From positions 591,894-655,893 of the forward strand of contig NW_006767442.1 in NCBI RefSeq assembly GCF_000264995.1: a DNA stretch of 64,000 bases, read 5' to 3'. The translations under genes were made by a program, and so were the position numbers. The DNA comes from Punctularia strigosozonata HHB-11173 SS5. Lineage: Eukaryota > Basidiomycota > Agaricomycetes > Corticiales > Punctulariaceae. Of this stretch, positions 12,201 through 23,475 are shown in pieces (the stretch's first letter is position 1; each line of letters begins with the position of its first letter). The notes under the pieces were generated by a model. It ran no database searches. It saw nothing but the letters and a program-made list of their open reading frames with translations, and was not told the origin of the DNA.

Positions 12201-13248
12201 ACGGACTTTTCTAGGGCCTGCATAGGAGAAGTCGCGCCATCCTCGGCCGTGGACTCGGACGTACTTGACGAGGACGATGCAGAGCTCGGACCCGGGTCCG
12301 CGTTGTCGACCTTGACCACGTCCAGGAAGGTGACAGGAGTTTCGGACTCGCCCGTCTCCGCGGTCGTAGAAGCAGACGGCACACCGGCTTCTGCAGACGG
12401 CATCGGCTTCGCATCCGGACCTGGGCCCCCCTCGCTGATCCAGCCACTAGGATTAATCAACATCGGCCTGTCCGTCGTCCGGCGTATCATATCTGGCTTG
12501 ACGTGTTTCAGCACGCCGCCCTTTTTGCGCTTCTTCAGAGGCGTCGCCGGCGACTGCTTCTCCTGGAGGACGTAGGCGTCCTGCGCCGGCCTCGTCTCAG
12601 GGTGCGCTGAGCGCGTAAAGGTGCGGGTGATGCGGGTGCGCCAGTTCTCCAGAGGGGCGCTCTCCGGATCGTTCCGTTTGGCGAGCTGCACCTGTCTTAC
12701 CCGTTCTCGGAAGGCCTGGGCAAAGTAGTGCCTGCGACCGCGTTATGAGGGATGGGGGCATGTGCACAGCGAGTGGGAACGAACCTTCGGACGTAGACCA
12801 TCCAGAAGGACACGAAAGTCTTCCGTGACGTTAGATGTGATGGTCGGTAAAGTGCCACTAGCGTGCTTACCGTGCTCCCCGTGTTCATCTGGATGAACAA
12901 GATAACTTGCTGCCATGGTGTGAGGGCGCTGAGGTCGACCGTGGTAAGCCCACAGACACAAAACGCGCTGACAGAATTGAACAAAGCGTCGATATATGCG
13001 ATGTGGGTGCTCCCGTTGCTGGCGTAGAAAATCCCGGACCAGATCAAAGGGACAAAGGTGCTATCGGAGAATCGAGAAATTAATTTACAAACGCGTGGTT
13101 TTCTGTGCAGTATAACATACAAGATCAAGGTGTGAACACGGTAAAAGTTGAGCGAAGCCGCGATACGTTCTCGTATCCTTGTCCAGGCGGTGTAGGATCT
13201 ATTGGGTGGGTCATCCGAGTCTAGTGAGGGCGACTGAGACTCGTCCAT
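9288..13248 (-). CDS. TRK1: TRK-family high-affinity potassium transporter
   Basis: About 17 exons join into a fungal TrkH/Trk K+ uptake protein of the plasma membrane. The four pore-loop signatures are present in order: CGLTTVDLS, SYTNTGMSL, VRAAGFATV and SAYGGVGLSLG, each holding the filter glycine. Other family blocks are YASNGSTHIAYIDALFN, GWPMPHKLL, FDAFAGRNS, LDHPRRCYLYLFPSHQTW, DWFFFMVLDIGNP, VRSTNVYEERSLGVF and HRGLPQAIDRAVVFPYEL. A polar cytoplasmic loop (about 12,150-12,690) separates the first pore unit from the rest. Start is the ATG at 13248, followed by an acidic leader. One exon (10976-10983) is only 8 nt and supplies the Pro-Leu-Phe of the GNTSFPLFLR stretch. The splice between the loop exon and the next exon (about 12,090-12,170) is uncertain. 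It is divergent from TIM22 across 333 bp. Confidence 0.9.
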
Positions 13249-13581
13249 CTGCGCAAGACCGTGAGGAACGTCGTGGTCGTCGTGATGCAGGAGTGGTCAG
13301 GACTAGGCGGGGATGAACGTGAGTGGACTCGGCATTAATGGCAGTGAACAGAACTTGACCGAACCTCAGACTGGCCCCCCTATGACGCGAAGGTTAATGC
13401 CACAATGATCTGCTCACGTGCATCTGAGTTTTTCCGCCAGCCGAGTCAGTGAAAAGGTCACGTGTTATCTAATTTATTCGGTGCCCGCGGCTTCCCGGGG
13501 TAAGGCCACCTCCCGCAAGTTCCGCTTTACTGTGGTCGCAGCCACTTTTGCTTGCAGTGTCTGGAGCCCTGTCAGCCCACG
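13249..13581. promoter_or_regulatory. Shared divergent promoter, TRK and TIM22
   Basis: This is 333 bp between two start codons that face away from each other. It contains CACGTG-like cores (ctcacgtgca, gtcacgtgtt) at about 13,414 and 13,457, which could bind bHLH regulators. No clear TATA box is visible. Function is inferred from position only. Confidence 0.45.
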
Positions 13582-14323
13582 ATGACCTCGTTACCGATGG
13601 TCGCCCCGATATTTCCGGCGGGGAAGGAGCCGTTACCGCCTGGCATCACCGACGAGGAGAAAGCCCAGTATGAGCAGATGAAGCGCTGGCAGGGCTACAC
13701 CACCATGGCCATGGAATCCTGTGTTGCGAAGACCGCGATCGCGGGTGTCGGAGGTGCGTGGATGGCGAGCCGCTACGACCAACGCGTGCATGAACAGTGA
13801 TATCTCAGTCCGCTAGGCTTTGCGATCGGCGCCTTCTTTTCGCTCATGTCTGCGTCCTTCGCGTATGAGGATCCGCTGTTGCGAGATCAGATGGCAGAGC
13901 GGATGAACACGAAGCAGAAGACGGTTGCGTACTTCAAGGATATGGGCAAGGGCATGTACCGTAGCGGGAGCGGTTTTGCCAAGGTCGGCGCGTTGTTTGC
14001 GGGGATAGAGTGCGTTATCGAATCGGTCAGTGATGTCCCCTTCCTTCGTGGTTTACTTGTCTCCCCCTTACTTACCTGCGACGTGTCATTGTGCAGTATC
14101 GAGCGAAGAACGACATGGTCAACCCCGTGGCGGGCGGCTTTATCGTCGGTGGCATCTTAGCCAGGAACTCGGGTCCCAAAGGTGCCTTATTAGGTGGCTT
14201 GGGCTTCAGCGCGTTTTCTGCCGCCATCGACATGTTCTTAAGGCGGGAGCCAGCAGAGTGCGTATTCCTATGACATTATAATTAGCCTCGCGCTAATGTC
14301 GCTAAAACCGTAGCGATGACTGA
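13582..14323 (+). CDS. TIM22: Mitochondrial inner-membrane translocase subunit TIM22
   Basis: Exons 13582-13753, 13817-14025, 14097-14257 and 14314-14323 encode 183 residues, the usual length for Tim22. The Tim17/22/23 domain is complete: a conserved MESCVAKTAIAGVGGFAIGAFFSL first membrane segment region with its cysteine, the loop and DMGKGMYRSGSGFAKVGALFAGIECVIES, then RAKNDMVNPVAGGFIVGG and GPKGALLGGLGFSAFSAAIDMF. It forms the carrier translocase that inserts metabolite carriers into the inner mitochondrial membrane. The intron-1 acceptor at CTAG before GCTTTGCG was chosen because it alone keeps the GGFAIGAFF segment in frame. The final coding exon has only 10 nt and adds Asp residues and the stop. 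Confidence 0.93.
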
Positions 14324-14650
14324 ATCCTCCCATCGATCTTCCACCCACGTTCGGTGTCCGCAGAGCTTAACTTATTTGCCGCATCACACCCAGCTCGTTC
14401 TGCTTAGCATGCTCCTATGTATACTCTATAATAATCTCATTACAATGGATGTTCACGAACTACTTAATCGTACAGGACGACGGTTGTTGATCAGCAGCTC
14501 GAATAGTCCAGGGAGTAGATGGTGCAGTGCACGTCTATAGTAATCAGCAGCAATTAGTGCATAAAATAGCCCATTATAATCCTCTCTTCCGTCCCGTATT
14601 TTTTCCCTCCTGATCACCTCACACTGTTTTCGTTAACTCGAACCTGAAAA
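14324..14650. other. Convergent 3' region
   Basis: It separates the TIM22 stop from the arrestin-like gene's stop on the other strand. The sequence is AT-richer than its flanks and contains no gene I can support. Confidence 0.55.
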
Positions 14651-17237
14651 CTAATGCGCGGTCCTGCTTGCATCTGGCGTGCCGCCGACGGCGACCTCAT
14701 ACGAAGGCGGCGCCTCGCCCTCCTCCGTGACCCTCCCAGCGACGAGTCGCTCGAATTGCTCGCTTGTCGCTTGCGGCGAGTCTGACGCAGACGAAGCAAC
14801 CGTCGCAACGGATTCGTCAGACCCATGGCGAGGCAGCGCGGGCGGTCGAGCACCGATCCTTCTGGGCTGGTGACAACGACATGAAGGCGTCAAGGCTCCG
14901 CTGCCTCTGAAAAGCTCGGTGTATCGCGGGAGCGAGGTCATTTCCGGTCCGCAGAGACACTGTATATAGTGGCGTCAATAACAGCAATCGAAAACTCTGA
15001 AGTAGATATAACTACCGATAAGATGTGGACCGGCATCTGCACGACGATGTCGAACAGCTTCCGTTTCCCGGTCTTATGGTCCACAAACTGGTCGTCGCCC
15101 CTCTCCACCCTGAATACAATCTTGAGCGTGTGGCTGATGGAGATATTGCTCTGCCGGTTCTTCGTTGTAAAGTGAAGCTGCTCGCACGAGTCGGGAAGGG
15201 TGAGCGAGCAATCGATATCCCACGGGCCGGGTCCCATGTAGGACGACGCGAGCTCGTCGATGTCGACGGCGTTCGGATCGACGATGGAGGACAGCGGCGA
15301 GCGCTTGAATTCCTTCGCGAGTTCGCCAGAGAGCGGCAGGATGGGTTGAGACCCGTGCGCGGAGTCTGGGTGCTTGAGGGCGAGAAGAGTCGTGCGAGAG
15401 GGCTGGTCACTTCGGGCGACACGTTTCATTTGGGTCAGATAATCAACGCGCTCTGGAACCCGATCGTTGAGCTCGATGACGCGAGAAACAACCAACCAAA
15501 TGTACGCACCATCTAAGAAAACTGATACCCGGTGCACCTTTACCTTCGCCAGCGGCATGAGGGTAATATGAATGGGCATTGATCCTCCGATGAAGAACGT
15601 CCGCCCCGAGACAGTGATCAGATACTGCAGCTGGGTGTCCCACTGCCTCTGGACTACGATACTATCCTGGTCCTCCATATCCTCCTCCCCAGGACACGCG
15701 ACGAGGCTCAAGTACTTGCTCGCGGTCAGCTTGCTCTTGAACGTGCCAGGCCGATGGACCTGCGCCTTGAGGCGCCAGGTGACGGAGCCGAACGCGGCGT
15801 GGATAGTCGGCGGCGAGTTGGCCGGGACGGCAAACGAAATCGGGTACGTGTATGTGCCTAACCGTGGCGGAGCACTTTGACAGTCAGACGACACCAGCAA
15901 GAGCACGCATGGAGCAGGTTCACGGGGCTCACCTTTGCGGAACTCCTTCCATCCGTGTCCACGTTCTTCGCTAGGCGAGCGCGCCTTCTTCTTTCCCGAG
16001 CTCTTCTCGAGTATCTCCAGCGTGCGTCCACGCTCATAGCCCTGATCCCGGTCGACGCTCCTCTCCACCGCGCGCGAAGTAGATCGGCTGTGGCCCGCGA
16101 CGCGCTCCTTGAGCGTGCCGAGCATGGCGTTCAGACTGAAGCGCGACTTGTTCCGACCGCGTCGCTGCTCCTCTTCGATCGGAGCTTCGGTGGGCATAGG
16201 CGACAACCCGCGTCCGTTGATTCGCGGCTGCTCAAAGGACGGCCTCCGCTGTTCCATCGAGGGTCTGCGAGAGTGCGCAGGGGAGCGCTCGGCGTCCGAG
16301 CCATCTCCACCGCGGGCGCGGCGTTGCGTGGGAGAAATGGACCTGATGCTCGACGCCCTCGATTCGAGCGGGGTACGAGAACCCGTGCGAGTCGCTGTCT
16401 TCCAGATAAGCTGGCGAAACGCGAAATTCGAGACGAACGCTGCTTACATCCCAAACCCATGAGGAGCGCGTTGCGCGATTCCTCGAGCACTTGTCCGGGG
16501 TTCTCATCTGCACGTGCGGGAGACGCTATATGCTGAGAGTGGAAAACGGAGTTTCTTGGGCTGAGAGTGAACGGCGTAGGGGCCTCCGATATAACGGTCG
16601 TAGGCGTCGAGGGGCTGTACGGCGGCGTAGGAGGCACCGAGACGTTCTCTGCTTGGTGGGACACAAACTCGGACTGGAAGATAGACTGATCGGCGCTGAT
16701 GCGTCTCCTGGTCCTTCGATGGGGGGAGTCGCGCGTGGGGGTAGACGTCCCGCGCAGTTCGCTGTCGCTGTCTGAATCGTCCACCGCGTATTCGTCCTCA
16801 TGCAGTGCGTGAACTCCCGGACCCAGGGACATGGTCCGGCGAGATGCTGCGGTGCTGGGCTCGGAGCCGGCGCGGAAGAAGACCGTGGAGGCGGAGAATA
16901 TCTTGTGCTCTTCCGTTACTTCGATCCGGCGCGCACCGACGCCTTTGAGATAACGATTCAGCGACACGAAACGCAGAGACGATTAGATTGATAAACAGCG
17001 ATAGACATTACCTTCGGGCCAGGCCGTCTCCGACTTTCCCACTAATTCAACCTCGATGCTCGTGATCCTCGTCGGCTTCACAATATCCAGCACGAGCAAT
17101 CCTCGAACCATAGCAGGTGGCGCATTGCTGGACGCGGGACGCTGCCTGCCGGTGATATCGCCGCCGCGAAGGAAGACGACGGGTTCGGTGAGACGGATGG
17201 AGACAGAGTTGTGCTGGGGCTTGCGGGTGGTCGACAT
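14651..17237 (-). CDS. Arrestin-related trafficking adaptor (ART) with PPxY motif
   Basis: The first exon (17237-17012) encodes an arrestin N-domain strand set: VSIRLTEPVVFLRGGDITG and GLLVLDIVKPTRITSIEVEL. A long Ser/Pro-rich stretch and the KGTYTYPISFAVPANSPPT block follow, then VTWRLKAQVHRPG, WDTQLQYLITVSGR, GGSMPIHITLMPL and the arrestin C-domain up to FDIVVQMPVHILS. The last exon has a disordered tail with PPSY (about 14,699-14,710), the motif bound by WW domains of Rsp5/Nedd4 ubiquitin ligases. ART proteins link such ligases to plasma-membrane transporters for endocytosis. At least five introns are needed; three were fixed by restoring arrestin motifs (16943-17011, one after FRK, one after VFLD). 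The join in the low-complexity part near 16,260-16,470 is uncertain. Confidence 0.82.
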
Positions 17238-18689
17238 CGTCGTGGTCGGTGGTCAAAGGGCGGCTGGAGTCAAACTACAGTACTGGCAATAACGCCCGCA
17301 AATGGCGCCAGAAAAATGAAACTGCCCCTTCGTTCAAGTACCCGTCCGGCAGCGGGGCAGTGAGGGGTCACGATGCGCGAGTTTTGGAGTGATAACTGCC
17401 GATCGCACGATCTCCGGTACGGATGGCGACCGATGAACACGTTCGTGAGGGGTTGGTGGACCGATTATCTGCGCGAAATTTCTCTTGGGATGGCGCGGAG
17501 GGTGATGGAGAAGACAAAGGCGAGGAGTTAAAAGTCAAATGGTGACGACGGACGGACTCGAACGTAGCCCCCGTCCCGGTGCGGCCTCTCGCAAAAGCGG
17601 CGAGCGGCGCACTGGGGATCTCCTCGACGCCTGGACCGTCCGGATGATCGGCAAACTCCAAAGCCGCATGGCAGTGGCGATGCGGCGTGCCTGGCATCCT
17701 CCTCCAGCGTGTCGACTGTCGCCAGATGATCGATGAGCGCTGAGCCTGCAATTGCCTACTAGTCCTCAAGCAGCCTCAATTGGCACTACTCCAATGGGCT
17801 TTGCTTTTTTGTACAGCTTACAGTCGTATATAAATGTATAGCATGCTACGCTCGCCCTCAATATGCTCGATACGTTCGGTTTAAATTTGCACCACTTCTG
17901 CCTTACTCTTGACTTAGCGCCCCATCGACATCAAGGCGGCTGACTGAAGGAATGGTCGAACATGGCTCAAATACTGTCCTGCCCACGGTGCGCCCTACCC
18001 ACCAGGTTTCAGCTGGAAACCACGATCTTCACGCCCATCGCTAGACGCAAGACGCTAAGCGCGGACTTGTCAACAGGCGAACTTCGGTTGTTTGCCCAAC
18101 GTGTCTCCGCATTGATCTGTCACCCACGCCCACAAGGAGAAAAGTGTGGGTGTGTGTTGTCACTGATGGCCTCATCCTCATTGCTGCAGCGGTCGCGAAA
18201 CAGCAATAGACTCGCCTAAACCCAAGACACCCTTTGAACTCACGGTCCCGGGGTGACTGTGCCCGGCGATTGTAATAAGCTGTAAGTACATGTTATACAC
18301 AGGAGTCGCCACAGACTATCCCTTATCGAGGTATGCCATGTCGTAAAACCGAACTATGTACCTCCGCTCTAATCGACAACCCCGTGTTATCGTCCTTCGG
18401 CGTTTCGGATCGCCTTGAAAGAGTACCTCTGACTTCCGTTTTCAACAGACATTCCTCGATGTTTTCAGGCTTGAGCGTCTATGATTGACGTGCTATCGGG
18501 CGAAAACACTGGGGAGCTGTGAAAAGAGGATTCAAGTGGCGTATATCTGCTCCACTTGGTGTTCACATGGTTAACCCGCCTCCCGGAGAACGCTGGTTGC
18601 CCTTGCACATGCTGGTATAAATCGCCGTTGGCCATCCGGACTGCCTCTTCATCCTTCTTCTCTCCCTTTCATATTCCTTCAATTTTCCA
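17238..18689. other. Intergenic stretch without a supportable gene
   Basis: Open frames of up to 133 codons (about 17,370-17,770, minus) and 85 codons (about 17,962-18,219, plus) show no family motif. A TATATAAA at 17827-17834 reads rightward but no convincing coding sequence follows it; a short or non-coding transcript is possible. The left end must hold the promoter of the arrestin-like gene. Confidence 0.45.
18616..18621 (+). promoter_or_regulatory. TATA box of the membrane-protein gene at 18.7 kb
   Basis: TATAAA lies 74 bp upstream of the ATG at 18690, followed by a CT-rich stretch typical of fungal transcription starts. Confidence 0.5.
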
Positions 18690-20583
18690 TGATGGAAGAG
18701 CAGTTACTTGGGCTGCCAGAAGTGGTCAATGATGAGCACAGTGGTATGTATATAGCTCCTCGACTACTCAGGCGTAGACTGACTAGATCTTTTCCGTATA
18801 GCGCTAATCCTGCCTGGGGGTCAGGATTGTCTATATCAGTCATCTAAGGAGACAATAATCGAGACCTCTGGTATCATGGACGATCAGATGGTCTCTGGGC
18901 GCCTTCAATACTACAGCTTCGCCTTATATGCGATCCTCTCTTGGGTCGCCTACATTGTGGCCCTGGTGATCCTGTTGTAATGTTGCGCAGCCATCCGAGG
19001 CCTCCCGATTGTATGGCCAGGATCTCAGATGTAATGATCGTTCTTTTCGCGCAAGGACATGGCCCAATCACCGCACTGTACCTCGCTCGACTCTCTATCT
19101 CGGCGATACAGGATCAAGCTACAGTTCCACGCTCGTGGACGGAGCTGTTCTGGCTCGCCGATCGTAACTGGCAGGGACCGGTCGCCATCGGTCGTACATA
19201 CTTCGTCATGTGCAAAAGTCGTATCTGTCCTTCTGTGATGTTTGTGCTCTTCACAATCATTTCGGTGACGGCTCTCGCTGCACCCTCACTCCTTCGTCAA
19301 GCATGGCCAAATGACGGCGCTGTCATCACCCAGCCCTGGCGAGTAACGCTGGACGCATTCTCCCCACCCCGATATAACACCATCGACGGCGCCTCCCAAA
19401 TGGCTGCTGGCGAGGGTTCATGGACAACGGGACTTTCCGCGGCCGAGATTTATAACTCAAGCACGTTCGTTCCAGCGACGTCATTGACAACTTCCGAGTC
19501 CACCTTCCAACAGTACGGCGAGGACTATTTCTTCGCAGCAGCCAATGAATACCTTGTAGTACCCCATATGCCGGGCGTCCGCGTGACTGGCAGCTGCTGG
19601 ACAACTCCTTCGCCGCCGCTTGCCAACGACACCCATCCTGCTCTTGCAAACTGGTGCGACAGCAATAACCTGGACCAGTTTAAATCTGATACAAGCTTGC
19701 TCGCCGGCAACGTCGCTTTCAATATCACCTGGTGCAGTGACTTCTACGTGGATTCGGCTACAGGACACAGGACCGACTGGATGAACAATGTCCCGTCGTC
19801 CACCGCCAACGTCGTCGCCCACATTTCGGTCACAGACGGGAATGAATCCGGAGGCGCGCACGGGTTCATCAGATGCAATTATACCTTCGCCACGGGCAAC
19901 GCCACTGTTGGCAACATGTTGGACGCCTTCAATACATCCAATACCTACCGCGATTTCCAACAGCTGCCGTAGTGCAACGACATGGACGTCCGCGCAGACG
20001 TTCCCTATCACCCGCTTTTCGCTGCGATCTTTTCTATCACTCAGGCTTTCGGCTCCGACTCGTCGAACGATACCGCTGCCGCCGTAGACGCTGAGCGAAT
20101 CAGCGGAATACTCAGGATGTTGGGTTTTAGGGCATCGTATGACGACCAATCCGGTGAAATCACCTACACTCAGCCTAATCTCAGCTCTCTCGTGATACCA
20201 TCCGGTTCAACGATACCTTCGACTACTCATTGGTCGACGGACGAGATCGGGTCGACTGGTTGGCAGGCTTGTTCGGAGTCTGCATCAGCATCTGGCTGAT
20301 CCTCTTGGCCTGCTGCACTGTGAGGATGTACAAGCCCACCTTCGCGAGCAGCCTCAACTCTTATTCCACTGGGCGGCTGTTGGCCCATCCGAATTGGCAA
20401 GGGCTGGCGAATATCCACACTTGCGGCGATATGATCGACAACCAAGAGTTGCAAAAGCAACCCTTTGGCAGGGTTGCGGATGCCTGTCCCATGGAAGATA
20501 CTGGCCAAATCGCAGTCGTCGCGGACGATGATTGTCGTTCTCCGGATTTCAACCGGCTGTATCGTAGCAAGGTTGTTGTCTAG
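18690..20583 (+). pseudogene. Fungal multi-domain membrane protein, probably broken
   Basis: From the ATG at 18690 the frame MMEEQLLGLPEVV... passes two plausible introns into a membrane segment (LYAILSWVAYIVALVILL) and, after an acceptor at TGGCCAG, into ISDVMIVLFAQGHGP. A second membrane segment (MFVLFTIISVTALAAP) and a long, N-glycosylation-rich ectodomain follow (SNNLDQFKSD, WMNNVPSS, NYTFATGNAT). An in-frame TAG at 19970-19972 interrupts this region, yet the same frame continues open for another 100 codons. Near 20,200 the reading frame changes to one encoding FNDTFDYSLVDGRDRVDW and a C-terminal membrane segment (LFGVCISIWLILLACC) with a cytoplasmic tail, and I find no fitting intron. 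The layout resembles uncharacterised basidiomycete membrane proteins. The two breaks suggest a recent pseudogene, though assembly errors or unusual splicing remain possible. Confidence 0.55.
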
Positions 20584-21240
20584 CTGCGTATTCGTGTTTT
20601 GACTTCCTCTGCCCCGACTACATTACACTGCCCCCCTTTGGATCAAACATGAACAGCGCTTAAATTCTAATATGCGGGCTTGATCAGGAGATGAAGCAGC
20701 ACATCTTCGGCTCTTCCTGCTTTTGCGATAAAGTCACCGTGTACTAATGTTCCGTTCTGGTATCTCTTCCATCTTACTATACTTCAGTTGTTGTAGGTAT
20801 TGTATGTCATTGATCTCTACTATAGTGGGCACTCCGTCACCGTAACTAGCGGGTGACTTTAGAGCACTGAATATGATAAGAACCTTTTATGAATGATGAG
20901 TATAGCGTGGACAGGGTGATCAATGTCAACCCATTCTCTTAGCAAGTAACTTATCTGATATCATGACCATCAGGCAATGAGAATGCACGAGTATTAGTAT
21001 ACACATGGCGATCCTCGAGCTCTTTAGTAGTATTCTCTTTGATCACCCATGTGCGTGGCTCCCTCTACCGAACGAACCTGAAGCGCATCCAGCGCATGCG
21101 GCCCTCAACAGCCCGAACCCGACGCCGGCCATCGCGAAGTCCCGTTATCATGAGCCTCAGCATGGATATTTTGGAGTCTAGCCCCTCTTTGCCGTATATA
21201 CTTACCAGCACTCGCTCCGAGTCTTACCCGCCCTTCCTCC
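20584..21240. other. Intergenic stretch
   Basis: It holds the 3' end of the preceding gene and the promoter of the deacetylase gene. It is relatively AT-rich with many stops in all frames, and no gene is visible. Confidence 0.6.
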
Positions 21241-23131
21241 ATGTCCTCGCCAAACGGTCTGATTTGCTTCACCAACTGCCTCCTCGCGCTCGAGGATGGC
21301 ACACTCGCCGAGAAAGATCTCTGGATCGATGAGCGGCGCGGCGTGATCCTGGATGCACATGTAAGGAGTGCAACGTTTGCCGAGAGGAATCGAGACCAAA
21401 GTATGCTTGCAACGTGTAGCGAACATTCTTTCAGAGGAAGGAACGACCGGACAAGATCATTGACTTGGGCGGCAACGTGTTGAGGTGAGGCTCGAATCTG
21501 TTCGCCTTCGCTCTCGCTGATATCGGATTCCCTGCAGTCCAGGCTTGATTGATATCCAAATCAACGGCGCTTATGGCTTCGACTTTTCCGTTTACGATGG
21601 CGATGATGAATCGTACCTCACCGGGCTCCGCAAAGTTGCGAAGAGCATCGTCGAGACGGGCGTGACATCGTCAGTCTTTGTCGCCTTTTGAGTCTTCAAA
21701 AAGGCTGACTGGAATCTCACTAGACTTGTCCCGACAATCATCGTGAGTCGACGAGTCGTTGTTGATGGTATGCGTGTTCAATTCCCTTCTTCACAGACCC
21801 AAGAGAAGTCTCTCTACCCGAAGCTTCTGCACCTTCTGCGACCTCTGTCGTCCCCTGGCTCCGCCACCCTCCTCGGATGGCATGCAGAAGGTCCATTCCT
21901 GCAGATGGCAAAGCGTGGCGCGCATACACCTTCACTCATTCAGCCCGCAAAGGGCGGCTTCCGTTCCTTCGAGGAGATATACGGTCCGGAGAACCTTGCG
22001 GACAGCGAAGACTGGTTGATGAGCGGCGAACATGATGGACTCGGTGTCCGTATCATCACTGCAGCCCCGGAGATCGAGGGAGTGATGGAGAGCATCGATG
22101 AGCTGGGTGGCAGAGGCGTCGTGTTCTCTATTGGGCACAGGTACTTTGTTATTTCTATCCGCGAATCTCGCGTAGAAACTTATGGGTGTACAGTATCGCG
22201 ACTACCGATATCGCAACAGCTGCCGTCTACCATGGTGCACGCCTCATTACCCACTTATTCAACGCCATGCCCCAGCTGCACCACCGTGACCCTTCCATCA
22301 TCGGTCTCCTCGGATCATCGCCATTCCTCTCGTCCAAGTTCTCCGTCCATCCTCCCCCCTTCCCCAGTTCCTCTCGGTTACCTTCGAAGCCCACCTCGCC
22401 GGATCTCAAGGCAGAAGCTTTGAACGAACTGGAGACGCCGCCGCAAACACCTTTGCTTGCTGCGAGCCCAAAAAACGCGCCGCCGCCGCTCGCCCTCGAG
22501 CCAAGTAAAGAAGGAGGAAAGCCGAAGAAGGAGAAGATTCCTTTCGCGAGGCCGTTCTATGAGTTGATTGTCGACGGCGTGCATTCCCACCCCAACTCCG
22601 TGCGATTGGCCTACTCTTCGTACCCCGAAGGATGCATCCTGATCACGGACGGTATGCACTTCTCTTGTGAACCGTATATGCCCAACGCGCCGACTGATTC
22701 AGCATCGCCTATAGCCATGAAGATCCTTGACCCGCACCTCCATGACGGCGTACACGAATGGCGCGACGGCCAGCGTTTCGTCAAGCAGGGGTACAAGCTC
22801 TTCCTCGAGGGCACGGACACGCTCGCCGGCAGGTATGTGCCCTCTTCTCTCCCTGTCCGCATTATGCGGAGAATCTGATCGCGCCCGTTCCTCCAGTGTG
22901 GTCACCCTCGACGTGTGCGTGCGCAACTTCTCCAAGTTTACCGGGTGCTCGCTCGGTGAGGCGCTCAAGTGCGCGACGTACAACCCTGCCAAGTGCCTCG
23001 GCATCGAAAACAAGAAGGGCACGTTACGCCCAGGCGCGGATGCCGACTTCGCCGTCATGGACCGGTTCGGGAATGTCCTTTCGACTTGGGTCAAGGGAAA
23101 ACAGGCGTGGGCTAAGTCGACGATTGCATAA
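21241..23131 (+). CDS. nagA: N-acetylglucosamine-6-phosphate deacetylase
   Basis: Eight exons (21241-21360, 21435-21484, 21538-21669, 21724-21742, 21797-22140, 22194-22651, 22715-22832, 22897-23131) encode 491 residues. The protein removes the acetyl group from GlcNAc-6-phosphate in the cytosol, a step of chitin and GlcNAc use. Amidohydrolase landmarks occur in order: PGLIDIQINGAYGFDF, LVPTIIT, GWHAEGPF (metal-binding Glu), SIGH (metal His), HLFNAM (metal His), IVDGVHS, ILITDAM (catalytic Asp) and LRPGADADFAVMD. A Pro/Ser/Lys-rich insert of about 80 residues sits between GLLGS and PFYELIVDGVH, where the bacterial enzyme has a short loop; this explains the greater length. Exon 4 has only 19 nt. 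No other GlcNAc-catabolic gene lies in the window. Confidence 0.93.
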
Positions 23132-23475
23132 GCACCTCTGAGATCTTATACCTGCATCGCATGAAGGGACGACATGGATCACCATCTATATGTTGTGTTA
23201 TAGATATTCTATCGAAGACACGAACCTGTACAACGGACAGTGAATCAATACCATTCACTCATGAGCCGGATTGTGGCGCTTCGTAGAGAGAAATGTGTAC
23301 GCATAGTTAACTGTCCGCAAAATAAGTCATCCCAAAGTTATCTACGAGGTTTAGTAATACATCATGCAATTATTGCGGGTGTGCCATTCCATCGTAGAAC
23401 GGGTCGCATAAGCATTCATATTGATCGGTAATGCGTCGCGCCTGGATCCGTCGTCGGTATAGGATCATAGATCGG
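23132..23475. other. Convergent 3' region
   Basis: It lies between the stops of the deacetylase gene (+) and NMN adenylyltransferase gene (-). No gene or repeat is seen. Confidence 0.6.

Noticed and set aside
14968-15520. Plus-strand frames over the arrestin-like gene
   Set aside because: They are antisense to arrestin C-domain motifs.
17368-17769. Possible minus-strand gene, and a tRNA-like GTTCGAGTCC
   Set aside because: No family motif in the 133-codon frame, and the flanking bases cannot form the T-arm or acceptor stem of a tRNA.
18941-18980. ATG at 18941 as start of the membrane-protein gene
   Set aside because: The TATA box and an upstream exon starting at 18690 give a better start; the 18941 region overlaps an intron.
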